DNA of 28,384 nucleotides from Pseudomonadota bacterium (GTDB taxonomy: Bacteria; Pseudomonadota; Gammaproteobacteria; Pseudomonadales; Pseudomonadaceae). Below, piece by piece: positions 14,105-22,876 of this stretch. The stretch is from the NCBI GenBank assembly GCA_023431055.1, contig JAEYXX010000099.1, positions 1-28,384 on the forward strand, given 5' to 3'. The first letter of the stretch is position 1; each line of letters begins with the position of its first letter. The notes below the pieces were generated by a model. That model was not told where the DNA came from. It saw only the letters and a list, made by a program, of their open reading frames with translations, and made no database searches. A program made the position numbers and the translations under genes.

Positions 14105-15334
14105 ATGATGCAAACCAAGACCTACAACCTGCTGGAAGTCGCCAATGGCAAGCCGATCAAACTGTGGACGCAAGGCGTACCGGTTGAAGAAGACGCCAAG
14201 CAGCAATTGATGAACACCGCGAAGATGCCCTTCATCTTCAAGCACCTGGCCGTGATGCCAGACGTGCACCTGGGTAAGGGTTCGACCATCGGCAGCGTGA
14301 TCCCCACGGTCGGCGCCATCATCCCGGCTGCGGTCGGGGTGGATATCGGTTGCGGCATGATCGCCGCGCGCACCTCGCTGATGGCGCACGACCTGCCGGA
14401 TAACCTGGCCGGGCTGCGCGCCGCCATCGAGAAAGCCGTACCGCACGGGCGCAGCAACACGCGCACCGGTCGCGACCGGGGTGCCTGGGAGAACGTGCCG
14501 GAGATGGCCGACCATGCCTGGTCGGCGCTGAGCGAGCGCTTCAAGGTCATCACCGACAAGTACCCGCGCTTGGAGAAAACCAACAACCGCAAGCACCTGG
14601 GAACCCTGGGTACCGGCAACCACTTCATCGAGGTCTGCCTGGATGAGGCGGGCCGCGTCTGGTTCATGCTGCACAGCGGTTCGCGCGGTGTAGGTAACGC
14701 CATCGGCAACCTGTTCATCGAACTGGCCCAGTCCGATATGCGCCAGCACATCGCCAACCTGCCGGACCGTGACCTGGCCTACTTCGAAGAAGGCAGCCGG
14801 CACTTCGATGACTACGTCGAAGCGGTGGGCTGGGCGCAGGACTTCGCCAAGCAGAACCGCGCACTGATGATGCACGCGGTGATCGCGGCGGCACGAGGCG
14901 TGATCGCCAAGCCGTTCGAGGTGGCGCTGGAGGCGGTGAACTGCCACCACAACTACGTGCAGAAGGAACGTCACTTCGGTGAAGAAGTGCTGGTAACCCG
15001 TAAAGGCGCGGTGTCGGCGAAAAAGGGCGAACTGGGCATCATCCCCGGGTCCATGGGCGCCAAGAGCTACATCGTGCGCGGCCTGGGTAACGAGGAGGCA
15101 TTCTGCTCCTGCAGCCACGGCGCCGGGCGAACCATGAGCCGAACCAAGGCGAAGAAGATCTTCACCATCGAAGATCAGATCCGCGCCACGGCTCATGTGG
15201 AATGCCGTAAGGACGCCAATGTGATCGACGAAATCCCGATGGCCTACAAGGACATCGACCAGGTAATGGACGCCCAGCGTGAGCTGGTGGAAGTGGTGCA
15301 CACCCTGCGTCAGGTGGTGTGCGTGAAAGGATAG
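14105..15334 (+). CDS. rtcB: RtcB, RNA 3'-phosphate/5'-hydroxyl ligase
   Basis: A 409-residue GTP- and Mn2+-dependent RNA ligase that joins 2',3'-cyclic-phosphate or 3'-phosphate ends to 5'-OH ends. Metal and active-site motifs are complete: MPDVHLGKGSTIGSV (51-65), VGVDIGCGM with Asp80 and Cys83, GTGNHFIEV with His173, LHSGSRGVG with His190, CHHNY at 280-284, and CSCSHGAGRTMSR, in which His338 is the guanylylated residue. Three starts are possible (GTG 14102, ATG 14105, ATG 14108); the leader GAGTGAG is a poor ribosome site, so the exact start is uncertain by one or two codons. It follows the Y-RNA array and is four bases from the HEAT gene, so co-translation is likely. Confidence 0.96.
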   Translation: MMQTKTYNLLEVANGKPIKLWTQGVPVEEDAKQQLMNTAKMPFIFKHLAVMPDVHLGKGSTIGSVIPTVGAIIPAAVGVDIGCGMIAARTSLMAHDLPDNLAGLRAAIEKAVPHGRSNTRTGRDRGAWENVPEMADHAWSALSERFKVITDKYPRLEKTNNRKHLGTLGTGNHFIEVCLDEAGRVWFMLHSGSRGVGNAIGNLFIELAQSDMRQHIANLPDRDLAYFEEGSRHFDDYVEAVGWAQDFAKQNRALMMHAVIAAARGVIAKPFEVALEAVNCHHNYVQKERHFGEEVLVTRKGAVSAKKGELGIIPGSMGAKSYIVRGLGNEEAFCSCSHGAGRTMSRTKAKKIFTIEDQIRATAHVECRKDANVIDEIPMAYKDIDQVMDAQRELVEVVHTLRQVVCVKG

Positions 15335-15338
15335 GAAG

Positions 15339-16690
15339 ATGAAGTACCTGAAAGACTGGCTGGAGCGGTTGAAAAGCCGCCCGGCTTCCGGCGACTACTG
15401 GGAAGATCGACGCCATCAAGAGGCGCGTGAGGCATTGGCTACCTGTCAGGGTGCTGGCGACTGGTTCACCCTCAGCACCCATCACAACGGTTTCGTGCGC
15501 GAGGTCGCGGTGCGCGAGCTGAGCGAACAGCCCTCGCCTGCTGCACTGCAAGCACTGCTCGAACGGGTCAACGATTGGGTACCGCAGGTGCGTGAGTTGG
15601 CTGTAGTGGCTGTTCAGCGCTACCTGGCCCCGCATACGCCGCTGCCCTGCTGTACGCTCTGCCTCAACTGATGGCTCTGGCAGAGCGCCAGCGCGCCGAC
15701 CACGGCCCATTGCTGGCGACAGCTCGCCAGGTCTTGCAGGTGCATGCAATACGAGGCGACGTAGTAACTGCGTTCATCGCCAGCCACGGCCGAGCCGCAC
15801 GCTTTCTCTTCGCCTTGCTACTGGAGGCCAGCAGCAAGCCGGTCGACTTGCTGCGCATAGCCCTGGTTCATCGCGAGATGACGGTGCGGCAGATGGCAGT
15901 GCAAGCCTGTCGGGCACTTCCCGGTGAGCATGCAGTGCCGCTGCTGCTGCATGCGCTGAAGACGCCGGGGGCAAGCGTGCGGGTCAAAGCCTTGCATGCG
16001 TTGCTGGGGTTGCTCGACAACCCGCGCGAGTTGCTATGCGGCGCGTTGCTAGATGCCTCGCCTGCCGTGCGCAACCTGGCACGCTGGGCCGCGCCACGCT
16101 GGCAGCTCGACGCTAGGGCAACGCTTGACGCTCGCCTGCGTCAACCGCTGCCGCAGCGCAAGCAGGAATGGCTGGGTGTGCTTGGCCTGGCCAGCGAGCT
16201 GGGCGTTGCCCTGGACGAAGTATGGCGCGACGCCGCTCTACGCTCGCCGCTGAGCAGCGTACGCCTGGCCGCCGTGGCGGGTCTCGATGACGCCCAGCTG
16301 AGTGATCGCTTGGCAGCGCTGGACGATCCTGCGGACAAGGTTTTCGCCAAGGCACTGGAGGGTCTTTGCAGACAACCCTGGGCAGCGCTGGCGAGTGCGC
16401 TCGACGCCCGGCTCGACCGCGACTGGCACCGCCTGCCAGCAACGCGACGCCAAGCCCTGATGCGCCTGCGTCCGCGCTGGCAGCAACTGGCTTACCTGCT
16501 ACAGCGCCTGGACGCCAGTCCTGACGAGCAGGACACCTGGCTGGATTGGATCGCCAACTGGTGCCAGCAGCAGTACCTGATGATCGATCCGACCACGACA
16601 AAAGCCGACCGAGAACGGTTGATTGAGCGGGTTCGAGCTCTGGAGAACAGCGGCGCACTGCCAGGCGGCTGCACACTCCGTCTGACATGA
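15339..16690 (+). pseudogene. HEAT-repeat protein of the rtc operon, split by a frameshift
   Basis: The frame starting at the ATG 15339 (GGAAG just before) reads 110 residues to a TGA at 15669-15671. The sequence then continues in the -1 frame to 16690 (ALLYALPQLMALAERQRADH and 330 further residues). Both halves are alpha-helical HEAT/armadillo-like repeats: EVAVRELSEQPSPAALQALL in the first; EMTVRQMAVQACRALPGEHA and SVRVKALHALLGLLDNPREL in the second. The break lies near 15638-15645, where adding one base after CAT would restore a protein of about 450 residues. No slippery heptamer is visible, so a one-base deletion or a sequencing error is likelier than programmed frameshifting. Placed between rtcB and rlaP, it is probably an RNA-repair accessory or scaffold; its biochemical role is unknown. 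Confidence 0.75.
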
Positions 16691-16806
16691 CGGAGCGGCA
16701 TACTGACGAAAACCCGGAGCATTGGAGCACACGGTGTCTGACGATCTTAAACTCGATGCGCCGCACGCTGATCGCCAGCACCACCGATTGAACAAGATGG
16801 AACAAA

Positions 16807-17595
16807 ATGGACATGCAACAACACCACCCACTCAGCGACGCCATGCGCGCGCGGGTGTTGGAAGAACTCGAGCGGCTCGAGCGCGAGCGCAACGTCAAGG
16901 TGCTGTATGCCTGCGAATCGGGCAGCCGCGCCTGGGGCTTCGCCTCGCCGGACAGCGATTACGACGTGCGCTTCGTCTATGTGGAGAAGCCCGGCTGGTT
17001 CGTCCAGGTCGACGCGCCGCGTGACGTGATCGAACGACCACTGGACGACGAACTGGATGTCAGCGGCTGGGAACTGCGCAAGACCCTGGGCCTGCTGCGC
17101 AAATCCAACCCGACGCTGCTGGAGTGGCTCGACTCGCCGCTGGTGTATCGCCAGGAAGACGAGTCAACGGCGCGCCTGCGCGAGCTGGCCGAGCACTTCT
17201 ATAGCCCGCCGGCAGCGCGCAATCACTACCTGTCGATGGCCAGGAAGAACTTCCGCGGCTACCTGCAGGATGAGACGGTGCGTTTCAAGAAGTACTTCTA
17301 CGTGCTGCGCCCGCTGCTCGCTGTGCTGTGGATCGACCAGGGCCGTGGCCGGCCGCCGATGACCTTTGCCGAGCTGCTGCAGACGGTAGACGATCCAGCA
17401 CTGCTGGCTGAGGTGGACGAACTGCTGACCCTCAAGCGCAGCGCCGACGAGTCCGCCTATGGCCCGCGTCGCCCCGCCCTGCATGCGTTCATCGAAACGC
17501 AACTGGAACAGCCAGTGCCGAGCCTGCCGCGCACTCGCGCAGACAGCGGTCTGCTCGACGCCTACCTGCGCGAGACGGTGAAACGCTACGCCTGA
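16807..17595 (+). CDS. RlaP-type nucleotidyltransferase (RNA repair, PF10127)
   Basis: A 262-residue DNA polymerase beta-superfamily nucleotidyltransferase. The catalytic motif GSRAWGFASPDSDYDVRF lies at 39-56: Gly39-Ser40 of the nucleotide loop and the metal-binding Asp51 and Asp53. Later motifs KYFYVLRPLLAVLWI and RPPMTF fit the RlaP (RNA repair-associated nucleotidyltransferase, COG3541) family. Such genes are known companions of rtcB/rtcA operons and may add or restore nucleotides on RNA ends, but the reaction is not settled. ATG at 16807 (MDMQQHHPLS) is the likely start; a second frame opening at 16798 is a shadow. It stands 116 bp behind the HEAT gene and 135 bp before rtcA. Confidence 0.88.
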   Translation: MDMQQHHPLSDAMRARVLEELERLERERNVKVLYACESGSRAWGFASPDSDYDVRFVYVEKPGWFVQVDAPRDVIERPLDDELDVSGWELRKTLGLLRKSNPTLLEWLDSPLVYRQEDESTARLRELAEHFYSPPAARNHYLSMARKNFRGYLQDETVRFKKYFYVLRPLLAVLWIDQGRGRPPMTFAELLQTVDDPALLAEVDELLTLKRSADESAYGPRRPALHAFIETQLEQPVPSLPRTRADSGLLDAYLRETVKRYA

Positions 17596-17609
17596 GCCAA
17601 GTACAGCTC

Positions 17610-17676
17610 GTAGCCTGGCTCGAGCGAAGCGCCCTCCGGGGATGCCCCATAGCGTCGCGAACTCAACCCAGGCTAC
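17610..17676. repeat. Inverted-repeat element between rlaP and rtcA
   Basis: GTAGCCTGG at 17610-17618 and CCAGGCTAC at 17668-17676 are perfect nine-base arms around 49 bp that contain GAGCGAAGCG and further partial pairing. Intergenic palindromes of this size and sequence style (GTAGCC...GGCTAC) are common REP-like repeats in pseudomonads. It probably folds in the operon mRNA and may alter stability upstream of rtcA. Confidence 0.5.
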
Positions 17677-17730
17677 CGATCCAATATCCACCGTACGCAT
17701 AGCGTGGAAACGATCACCAAGGATTAACAG

Positions 17731-18756
17731 ATGAACAAGGACCTTATCGAGCTGGACGGCGCCATCGGCGGCGGCCAGATACTGCGCAGCGCGCTGAGCC
17801 TGTCGATGATCACCGGCAAGCCGTTTCGCATTCACAACATCCGCGCCAAGCGCAGCCGCCCAGGCCTGCTGCGTCAGCATCTCACGGCTGTAACGGCGGC
17901 CGCGCAGATCAGCTCGGCCCGCGTGGAAGGCGCGCAGCTCGGCTCGCAGAGCCTGAGTTTTGCGCCCGCTGCGATCCAGGGTGGCGACTATGACTTCGCC
18001 ATCGGCACCGCAGGTAGCTGCAGCCTGGTGATGCAGACACTGCTGCCCGCCCTGCTGCAAGCCGACCAGCCCAGCCGGGTACGCATCAGCGGCGGCACGC
18101 ACAATCCACTGGCGCCGCCCTTCGAGTTTCTCGAACGGGCCTGGCTGCCGCTGCTCCGGCGCATGGGCGCGCAGGTGGAGATCGAACTGCTGCGACACGG
18201 CTTCGCACCGGCCGGTGGCGGTGCAATCGAGCTGCAGGTCGTGCCGTCGATGCTAAGCCCTCTGCACCTGAAGGCGCCTGGCGTCGCTCACAATCAGCTG
18301 GCCACTGCCATAGTGGCGGATGTGCCAGGCCATGTGGCCGAGCGCGAGCTGGCGCGTGTCGGCAAGCGCATGAAGTGGCCGGAACAGGCACTGAAAGGCA
18401 TCTGGCTGGACAAGCAGATCGGCCCGGGCAACGTGTTGCTGCTGGAAATCGCCTGCGAGCACGTTACCGAGGTATTCAGCAGCATCGGCCAGAGCAGCGT
18501 GCGTGCCGAGCAGGTCGCGGATCAGGCTGTGGAGCAGGCGCGGCAGTGGCTGCACAGCGGCGCAGCCGTGGCCGAGCACCTAGCCGATCAGTTGCTCCTG
18601 CCACTGGCCATGGCCGGAGGCGGCAGCTTCAGCACAACGCACATGAGCGAACATCTGGATAGCAACATGCAGGTGATCCAGCACTTCCTGGATGTAGCCA
18701 TTACCTGCACCCAAACCAATGAACGCGTCCTGCAGGTGGAACTGCGGCGTCGCTGA
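17731..18756 (+). CDS. rtcA: RtcA, RNA 3'-terminal phosphate cyclase
   Basis: A 341-residue ATP-dependent enzyme that turns RNA 3'-phosphate into 2',3'-cyclic phosphate and thus supplies or restores RtcB substrates. Family motifs: ELDGAIGGGQILRSALSLS at 7-25, RPGLLRQHLTAV, GGTHNPLAPPFEFL, HGFAPAGGGAIEL and, at the C-terminus, SEHLDSNMQVIQHFL, in which His308 corresponds to the adenylylated histidine. Length matches E. coli RtcA. The start at 17731 is preceded by AAGGA. It is the last gene of the sigma-54 operon. Confidence 0.96.
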   Translation: MNKDLIELDGAIGGGQILRSALSLSMITGKPFRIHNIRAKRSRPGLLRQHLTAVTAAAQISSARVEGAQLGSQSLSFAPAAIQGGDYDFAIGTAGSCSLVMQTLLPALLQADQPSRVRISGGTHNPLAPPFEFLERAWLPLLRRMGAQVEIELLRHGFAPAGGGAIELQVVPSMLSPLHLKAPGVAHNQLATAIVADVPGHVAERELARVGKRMKWPEQALKGIWLDKQIGPGNVLLLEIACEHVTEVFSSIGQSSVRAEQVADQAVEQARQWLHSGAAVAEHLADQLLLPLAMAGGGSFSTTHMSEHLDSNMQVIQHFLDVAITCTQTNERVLQVELRRR

Positions 18757-18789
18757 AACCCGTCAGGCGCCGAAGGCTCTAAGCTCTCC

Positions 18790-18824
18790 TATACTGAGAT
18801 TCCCCTAACCCGTTTCAGGAGAGT
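18790..18824 (+). promoter_or_regulatory. Candidate RpoS-type promoter and ribosome site of the small secreted protein
   Basis: CTATACT (18789-18795) matches the extended -10 typical of sigma-S promoters, and no -35 resembling TTGACA lies at the right distance. A strong AGGAGA follows a few bases before the ATG at 18829. This would separate the small gene from the rtc operon. Confidence 0.4.
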
Positions 18825-18828
18825 CGCC

Positions 18829-19074
18829 ATGCGTCGCACGCTCATGTTTCTCGTCGCAACCCTGATCAGCCTGCCGCTGTGGGCCATGCATTGTCCGCAG
18901 GACATGGCCAAGATCGACGCGCTGCTGCAAAGCGATCCGCCCGCCGACCCCGAGGTGCTGGCCAAGGTGCAGGAGCTGCGCGCCGAAGGCGAAGCGCTGC
19001 ACAAGGCCGGCGATCATGCCGAGTCGGTCAAGGTGCTGGGCGAAGCCCTCGACCTGCTGGCTGCCAGCGAATGA
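18829..19074 (+). CDS. Small secreted protein (81 aa)
   Basis: The peptide begins with a clear signal sequence (MRRTLMFLVATLISLPLWAM), cut probably after WAM. The remaining 61 residues are mainly alpha-helical and acidic (DPEVLAKVQELRAEGEALHK), with one Cys near the new N-terminus (HCPQDM); that is not a lipobox. The helix-turn-helix pair resembles a single TPR-like hairpin. It is probably a periplasmic protein; I do not recognise a named family. AGGAGA supports the start. Confidence 0.75.
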   Translation: MRRTLMFLVATLISLPLWAMHCPQDMAKIDALLQSDPPADPEVLAKVQELRAEGEALHKAGDHAESVKVLGEALDLLAASE

Positions 19075-19090
19075 ATCCCGCTGGGCTCGC

Positions 19091-22006
19091 TCAATAGCCG
19101 CTGTACAGCAAGCCCAGCGCCACCTGCCTGACCTCCTGCAGATCCACCGGCTTGCTCAGGCAAGCGCTGGCGCCGCGCGCTCTGGCATCCTCGAACAGGC
19201 GATCATCGGCTACCGCGCTGATCACCATTACCGGCACGCCTCGTAAACGCGGCTCGGCGCGCATGGCGTCGAGTATCTCCAGGCCGCTGCCGTCAGGCAG
19301 GTCGATATCCAGCAACACCAGCGCCGGGTCGCTGTCGTGCAATTCGGCCAACGCCCGCTGACAGGAACTCACACCGCGGACCTCGGCGAACTCTCGCAGC
19401 GACGCCTGGAGGATCTTCATGCAGGCCGGATGATCCTCCACACACAGCACCTGCACCAGGCTGCGCGTCGCTTGTCTCGGCGCATCGACCGTGTCATCGC
19501 GTACCTCTTCGGGACTGGCCGCGCTGGGTATGTCAAGCCAGAAACGACTGCCCACTCCTGGCTCACTGCGTACGCCGATCTCGCCGTCCATCAGCGTGGC
19601 CAGCTCGCGACACAGCACCAAACCAATACCGGTGCCAGGAATGTTCGAGCTCTCGCGGCCGAGACGCTGGAACGGCTGAAACAGCTGCGCCAGCTGCTCG
19701 CTCGATAACCCCGGCCCGGTATCGTCGACCCACAAACGCACGCAATCGGCGCGTACCTCGTAGCCCAGGCGAATCATGCCGCGCGGGCTGTTGTACTTGA
19801 TCGCGTTGGACAGCAGGTTGAGCAGGATCTGCCGCAACCGACGCGGATCACCCTGCACGAACAACGGAGGATCGGCCGCCTCCATGACCTGCAACTGCAG
19901 CTGTTTCTGCTGCACTTCGGGCTGCACCAGCTCGGCACAGCCCCTGAGCAGCGCGCCGATTTCGATCGGTTGCAGTTGCAGCTGCTGGCGCCGGCTTTCG
20001 ATGCTCGACAGATCGAGAATATCGTCCACCAGCGAGGTGAGGTGGCGGCTGGCGTTGACGATTTCGCGCGAGTAATCGGTCTCCAGTTTGGCGTCGGGCT
20101 TGTCCTGCGCCTCCATTTCGATCAATTGGGCGAATCCATGGATGGCGTTGAGTGGCGTGCGCAGCTCATGACTCATGCTCGACAGGAAACGACTCTTGGC
20201 CTGGCTGGCGGCGAGCGCCTCGAGGCTGGCATGGCGCAGCTCATCCTGCACCTGCTTGAGCCGGGTGATGTCGACATGCGTACCGGCGATGCGTAGCGGC
20301 CAGCCGCTGTCGTCACGCAACAGGACCTTGCCTCGACTGAGCAGCCAGACGTACTCGCCGCGGCAGTCGAGATAGCGATACTCGGCGTCGAAATATTCCT
20401 CGCCGTTGTCGGCAAAGAGCTTGCGCAGGTGGCGCAGGCGCTCCAGATCATCGGGGTGTACGCGCTGGTTGAATTCGCTCAGCGTCAGGTGGTTCGCACC
20501 CAGGCCAAAACGCCGCACGAAGCGCTCGCTGAGATCGATGGTGAGATCACGGCTGTCGATCTGCCAGAGGCTTTCGGTGGTGCTATCGAGCACCAGCTGC
20601 AGAATGCTCTGCGCCTCCTGACGCTCATGCTCACTGGCCTTGAGCTGTTTGCCGGCATGCTGCACGGCCTCGGCCAGGCGGCTGACCTCGGCGATGTGAC
20701 TGTCCGGCGCGGCGGGCAGGTACTTGCCCTGCCCCAGGCTGGCGGCCATGTCGACGATGCCGTCGATAGGCTCGGCCAACTGATTGCTCAGGTTGCGCGA
20801 GCGCAGCCACATCAGGGCGAAGAACAGCAGATAGAACGCGGCCAGACCGGCGATCAGCAGGTAGCCGATGTGCATGTAACGCTCGGCCAGCTGATTGGTG
20901 TCATGGAAGATCTGCTCCTCATCCACCACCAGCAGCAAGCGCCAGCCGGTTTGCGGAATCTCGCTCCAGGCCACCAGTTGCTTGCGCCCGCCGAGCACCA
21001 CTTCCTGAACGTTGCCGTTGCCGTCGTTCATCGCCTGCAGCAACGGCGCCATGCCCTCACGCTTGGCCAGGTTGAAGTCCTCGGGCTTGAGCACCTCACG
21101 GCGCACGGCCTCATCGTAGGAATACTGGGTCAGCTCGCGCAGGCCGAAATCCAGCTCACCGGCCTTTGGCAGTGCCATGATGTTGTGGTCATGGCTGACC
21201 AGCATCGCGTAGCCCTGCCACGGCACGTTGAGTTCGGCAATCTCGCCCAGTACCTGACCCACGGTCACGTCCAGGCCGACCACCCCTTCGAGAAAATCAT
21301 CGCGATACACCGGCGCGATGGCCGAGAGCATCCAGCCGAGACCGGCCGGATCAAGGTACACCTCAGTCCACATCACCTTGCGCTGCGGGTTGTGCTGAGC
21401 GTCAGCGAGGTAATAGAAGTTGTAATCGGGTATCACCATGTCATGGGGATACTGCGCGGGCGTATCGAACCAGGGATAGATGCGGTTATAGCTGTCCCAG
21501 GTGTTGAAATAGAGCGCGGCCACCAGAGGGTTGGACTTCTGGATCGAACGCATCAGCGGATCGATCTGCGACAGACGCATGACCTTGGCGTGATCCTGCT
21601 GCGCCAGCGGCGTGCTGTTGGCATAGAAAGAGGCTGCACGGCCGTCATCGCTACGGGTGTAGAAGACGCCGCTATCCGTCACCGCATGGCGCTGGCGCTC
21701 GAGCGCGTCGGGCTGGAAATCGGTATCGAGCAGGGCCTCGTACGTAGCATCGCGGAACACCTGCACCAGCGACTCGATCGAGCGCAGGCGCCCGTCGATG
21801 ATCTGCCCCTCACGTAAGGCCGCGCTGGCCAGATCCTTCACCGCCGTTTCCTGCAGATGCTTGACCTGAGCGTCGCGAATCGCCTGGTTACTCAGCAGAT
21901 ACACCGCGATCAGCACCGACTCCACGAGAATCAGCGGGATCAGCGCGCTTTGCACGAACGCTCGCCAGATCCACTGACGCAGAGGGTAGCGGCTAGAACT
22001 AGGCAT
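19091..22006 (-). CDS. Hybrid sensor histidine kinase with dCACHE, PAS and receiver
   Basis: A 971-residue membrane kinase. Transmembrane segments at about 20-39 and 378-400 bracket a periplasmic double-CACHE sensor (about 45-375; FNTWDSYNRIYPWF and DVTVGQVLGEI fit that fold). A HAMP-like linker follows at 402-455, then a PAS domain with PAC at about 465-590. The HisKA H box is SHELRTPLN with His613; N box LLNLLSNAIKYN (Asn734), G1 DDTGPG at 761-766 and G2 GTGIGL at 791-796 are intact. The C-terminal receiver (852-965) has phosphoacceptor Asp900 in LVLLDIDLPDGSG and Lys952. AAGGAG precedes the ATG. The ligand and a partner regulator are not evident; no response-regulator gene adjoins it. Confidence 0.93.
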   Translation of the reverse strand: MPSSSRYPLRQWIWRAFVQSALIPLILVESVLIAVYLLSNQAIRDAQVKHLQETAVKDLASAALREGQIIDGRLRSIESLVQVFRDATYEALLDTDFQPDALERQRHAVTDSGVFYTRSDDGRAASFYANSTPLAQQDHAKVMRLSQIDPLMRSIQKSNPLVAALYFNTWDSYNRIYPWFDTPAQYPHDMVIPDYNFYYLADAQHNPQRKVMWTEVYLDPAGLGWMLSAIAPVYRDDFLEGVVGLDVTVGQVLGEIAELNVPWQGYAMLVSHDHNIMALPKAGELDFGLRELTQYSYDEAVRREVLKPEDFNLAKREGMAPLLQAMNDGNGNVQEVVLGGRKQLVAWSEIPQTGWRLLLVVDEEQIFHDTNQLAERYMHIGYLLIAGLAAFYLLFFALMWLRSRNLSNQLAEPIDGIVDMAASLGQGKYLPAAPDSHIAEVSRLAEAVQHAGKQLKASEHERQEAQSILQLVLDSTTESLWQIDSRDLTIDLSERFVRRFGLGANHLTLSEFNQRVHPDDLERLRHLRKLFADNGEEYFDAEYRYLDCRGEYVWLLSRGKVLLRDDSGWPLRIAGTHVDITRLKQVQDELRHASLEALAASQAKSRFLSSMSHELRTPLNAIHGFAQLIEMEAQDKPDAKLETDYSREIVNASRHLTSLVDDILDLSSIESRRQQLQLQPIEIGALLRGCAELVQPEVQQKQLQLQVMEAADPPLFVQGDPRRLRQILLNLLSNAIKYNSPRGMIRLGYEVRADCVRLWVDDTGPGLSSEQLAQLFQPFQRLGRESSNIPGTGIGLVLCRELATLMDGEIGVRSEPGVGSRFWLDIPSAASPEEVRDDTVDAPRQATRSLVQVLCVEDHPACMKILQASLREFAEVRGVSSCQRALAELHDSDPALVLLDIDLPDGSGLEILDAMRAEPRLRGVPVMVISAVADDRLFEDARARGASACLSKPVDLQEVRQVALGLLYSGY

Positions 22007-22135
22007 TACGGCTCCTTTACAGAGGTCGCGGGCAGACGCGAAGGGCCATCATAGCTTCCCGCGACGGAATCCGCAGTCGACGCTGAGGAACCTTTGGCGT
22101 AGACTTCGCGTCCTAGCTGTAACCACGAAAGTTTT

Positions 22136-22492
22136 GGGGCCGATTAGGATTCGACGCCGGTAGCGAAACTTGAGGGGCATGCCGAGTAGGTGACAGTTCT
22201 CGTAAATCCGCTGCCACAACTTCATAGTTGCCAACGACGACAACTACGCTCTGGCCGCCTAAGGGCGCCAGCTGACCCTAGGGGATGCCTGTAAACCCGA
22301 AGATCTGGTCAGTCATATAGAACAGGATCGCCGCCAAGTTCGCTGCAGACGTAACGGCTAAAACTCATGCAGCTCGCTCCAAGCACCCTGCCACTCGGGC
22401 GGCGCGGAGTTAACTCAATAGAGATGGCTAAGCATGTAGAACCAATAGCGGAGAGCTGGCGGACGGGGGTTCAAATCCCCCCGGCTCCACCA
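22136..22492 (+). ncRNA. ssrA: tmRNA (transfer-messenger RNA)
   Basis: A 357-base tmRNA. The 5' end GGGGCCGATTAGGATTCGAC and the 3' end GGTTCAAATCCCCCCGGC...CCACCA are the two tRNA-like ends; GGGGCCG pairs with CGGCTCC to make the acceptor stem. The tag frame at 22230-22262 reads ANDDNYALAA then TAA, the proteolysis tag of Pseudomonas. tmRNA with SmpB rescues stalled ribosomes. The 3' end doubles as an attachment site for the island that follows. Confidence 0.97.
22469..22485 (+). other. attL candidate in the ssrA 3' end
   Basis: GTTCAAATCCCCCCGGC, within the T arm and acceptor of tmRNA, recurs with one change at 25135-25151. tmRNA 3' ends are common targets of P4-type tyrosine integrases, and an integrase stub starts about 190 bp downstream. 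Confidence 0.55.
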
Positions 22493-22503
22493 TTACAACA
22501 TCT

Positions 22504-22529
22504 AAAGACGTCCACGGACGTCTTTTTTT
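22504..22529 (+). terminator. Rho-independent terminator behind ssrA
   Basis: AGACGTC(CACG)GACGTCT forms a perfect stem directly followed by seven more Ts. It lies 12 bp after the CCA end and, by position, belongs to the inserted island rather than to the original ssrA locus. Confidence 0.85.
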
Positions 22530-22604
22530 GTGGCTGAAACCCAGCAAATACGGGGCTTTCAGCGTCATAGGCGTACAAAGACGTCTAACTGCATCCATGC
22601 CTTC

Positions 22605-22656
22605 GTGTATTCCAAATTGTATTCCAAGCCCTAAGCCGGTATTTTTTGGAATACAC
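22605..22656. promoter_or_regulatory. TGTATTCC repeats before the integrase stub
   Basis: GTGTATTCC at 22605-22613 and its inverse GGAATACAC at 22648-22656 are perfect nine-base arms; a third copy, TGTATTCC, lies at 22618-22625. Their place just upstream of the integrase start suggests an operator or arm-type binding sites of the former element. Confidence 0.4.
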
Positions 22657-22676
22657 ATATCGCACTGGAGTACACC

Positions 22677-22835
22677 ATGGGTGCCGCAACAACGCGCCTT
22701 TCAGACCTGAAGGTCAAAGCCGCAAAGCCCAAAGAAAAGGACTACACCCTATCGAAGCGGGTGCGATTGGTGTACGACCATCTTAAGCAGGCTTTCTCAA
22801 ACCCCGAGCTATTTCCCCAAGGCCTGGGGACATAG
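22677..22835 (+). pseudogene. P4-type tyrosine integrase, N-terminal stub
   Basis: The frame from ATG 22677 starts with TRLSDLKVKAAKPKEKDY and ends its resemblance near 22754, just where the DUF4102 arm-binding domain would continue with a DGxGLYL motif. The rest of the 52-residue frame (KRVRLVYDHLKQAF...) is unrelated sequence joined by deletion or insertion. The catalytic domain is absent, so the island cannot excise itself. The junction partner at 22755-22860 is not identified. Confidence 0.65.
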
Positions 22836-22876
22836 CGATGCATACCTGCCAGCCAATCGTCCGCTATTGGCCGATT

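Noticed and set aside
13898..15301. 467-codon minus-strand frame over rtcB
   Set aside because: Antisense to the strongly conserved rtcB gene and to Y4; no family resemblance.
20429..21817. 462-codon plus-strand frame opposite the sensor kinase
   Set aside because: Shadow of the kinase: no domain, no ribosome site and a composition typical of antisense frames in GC-rich genes.
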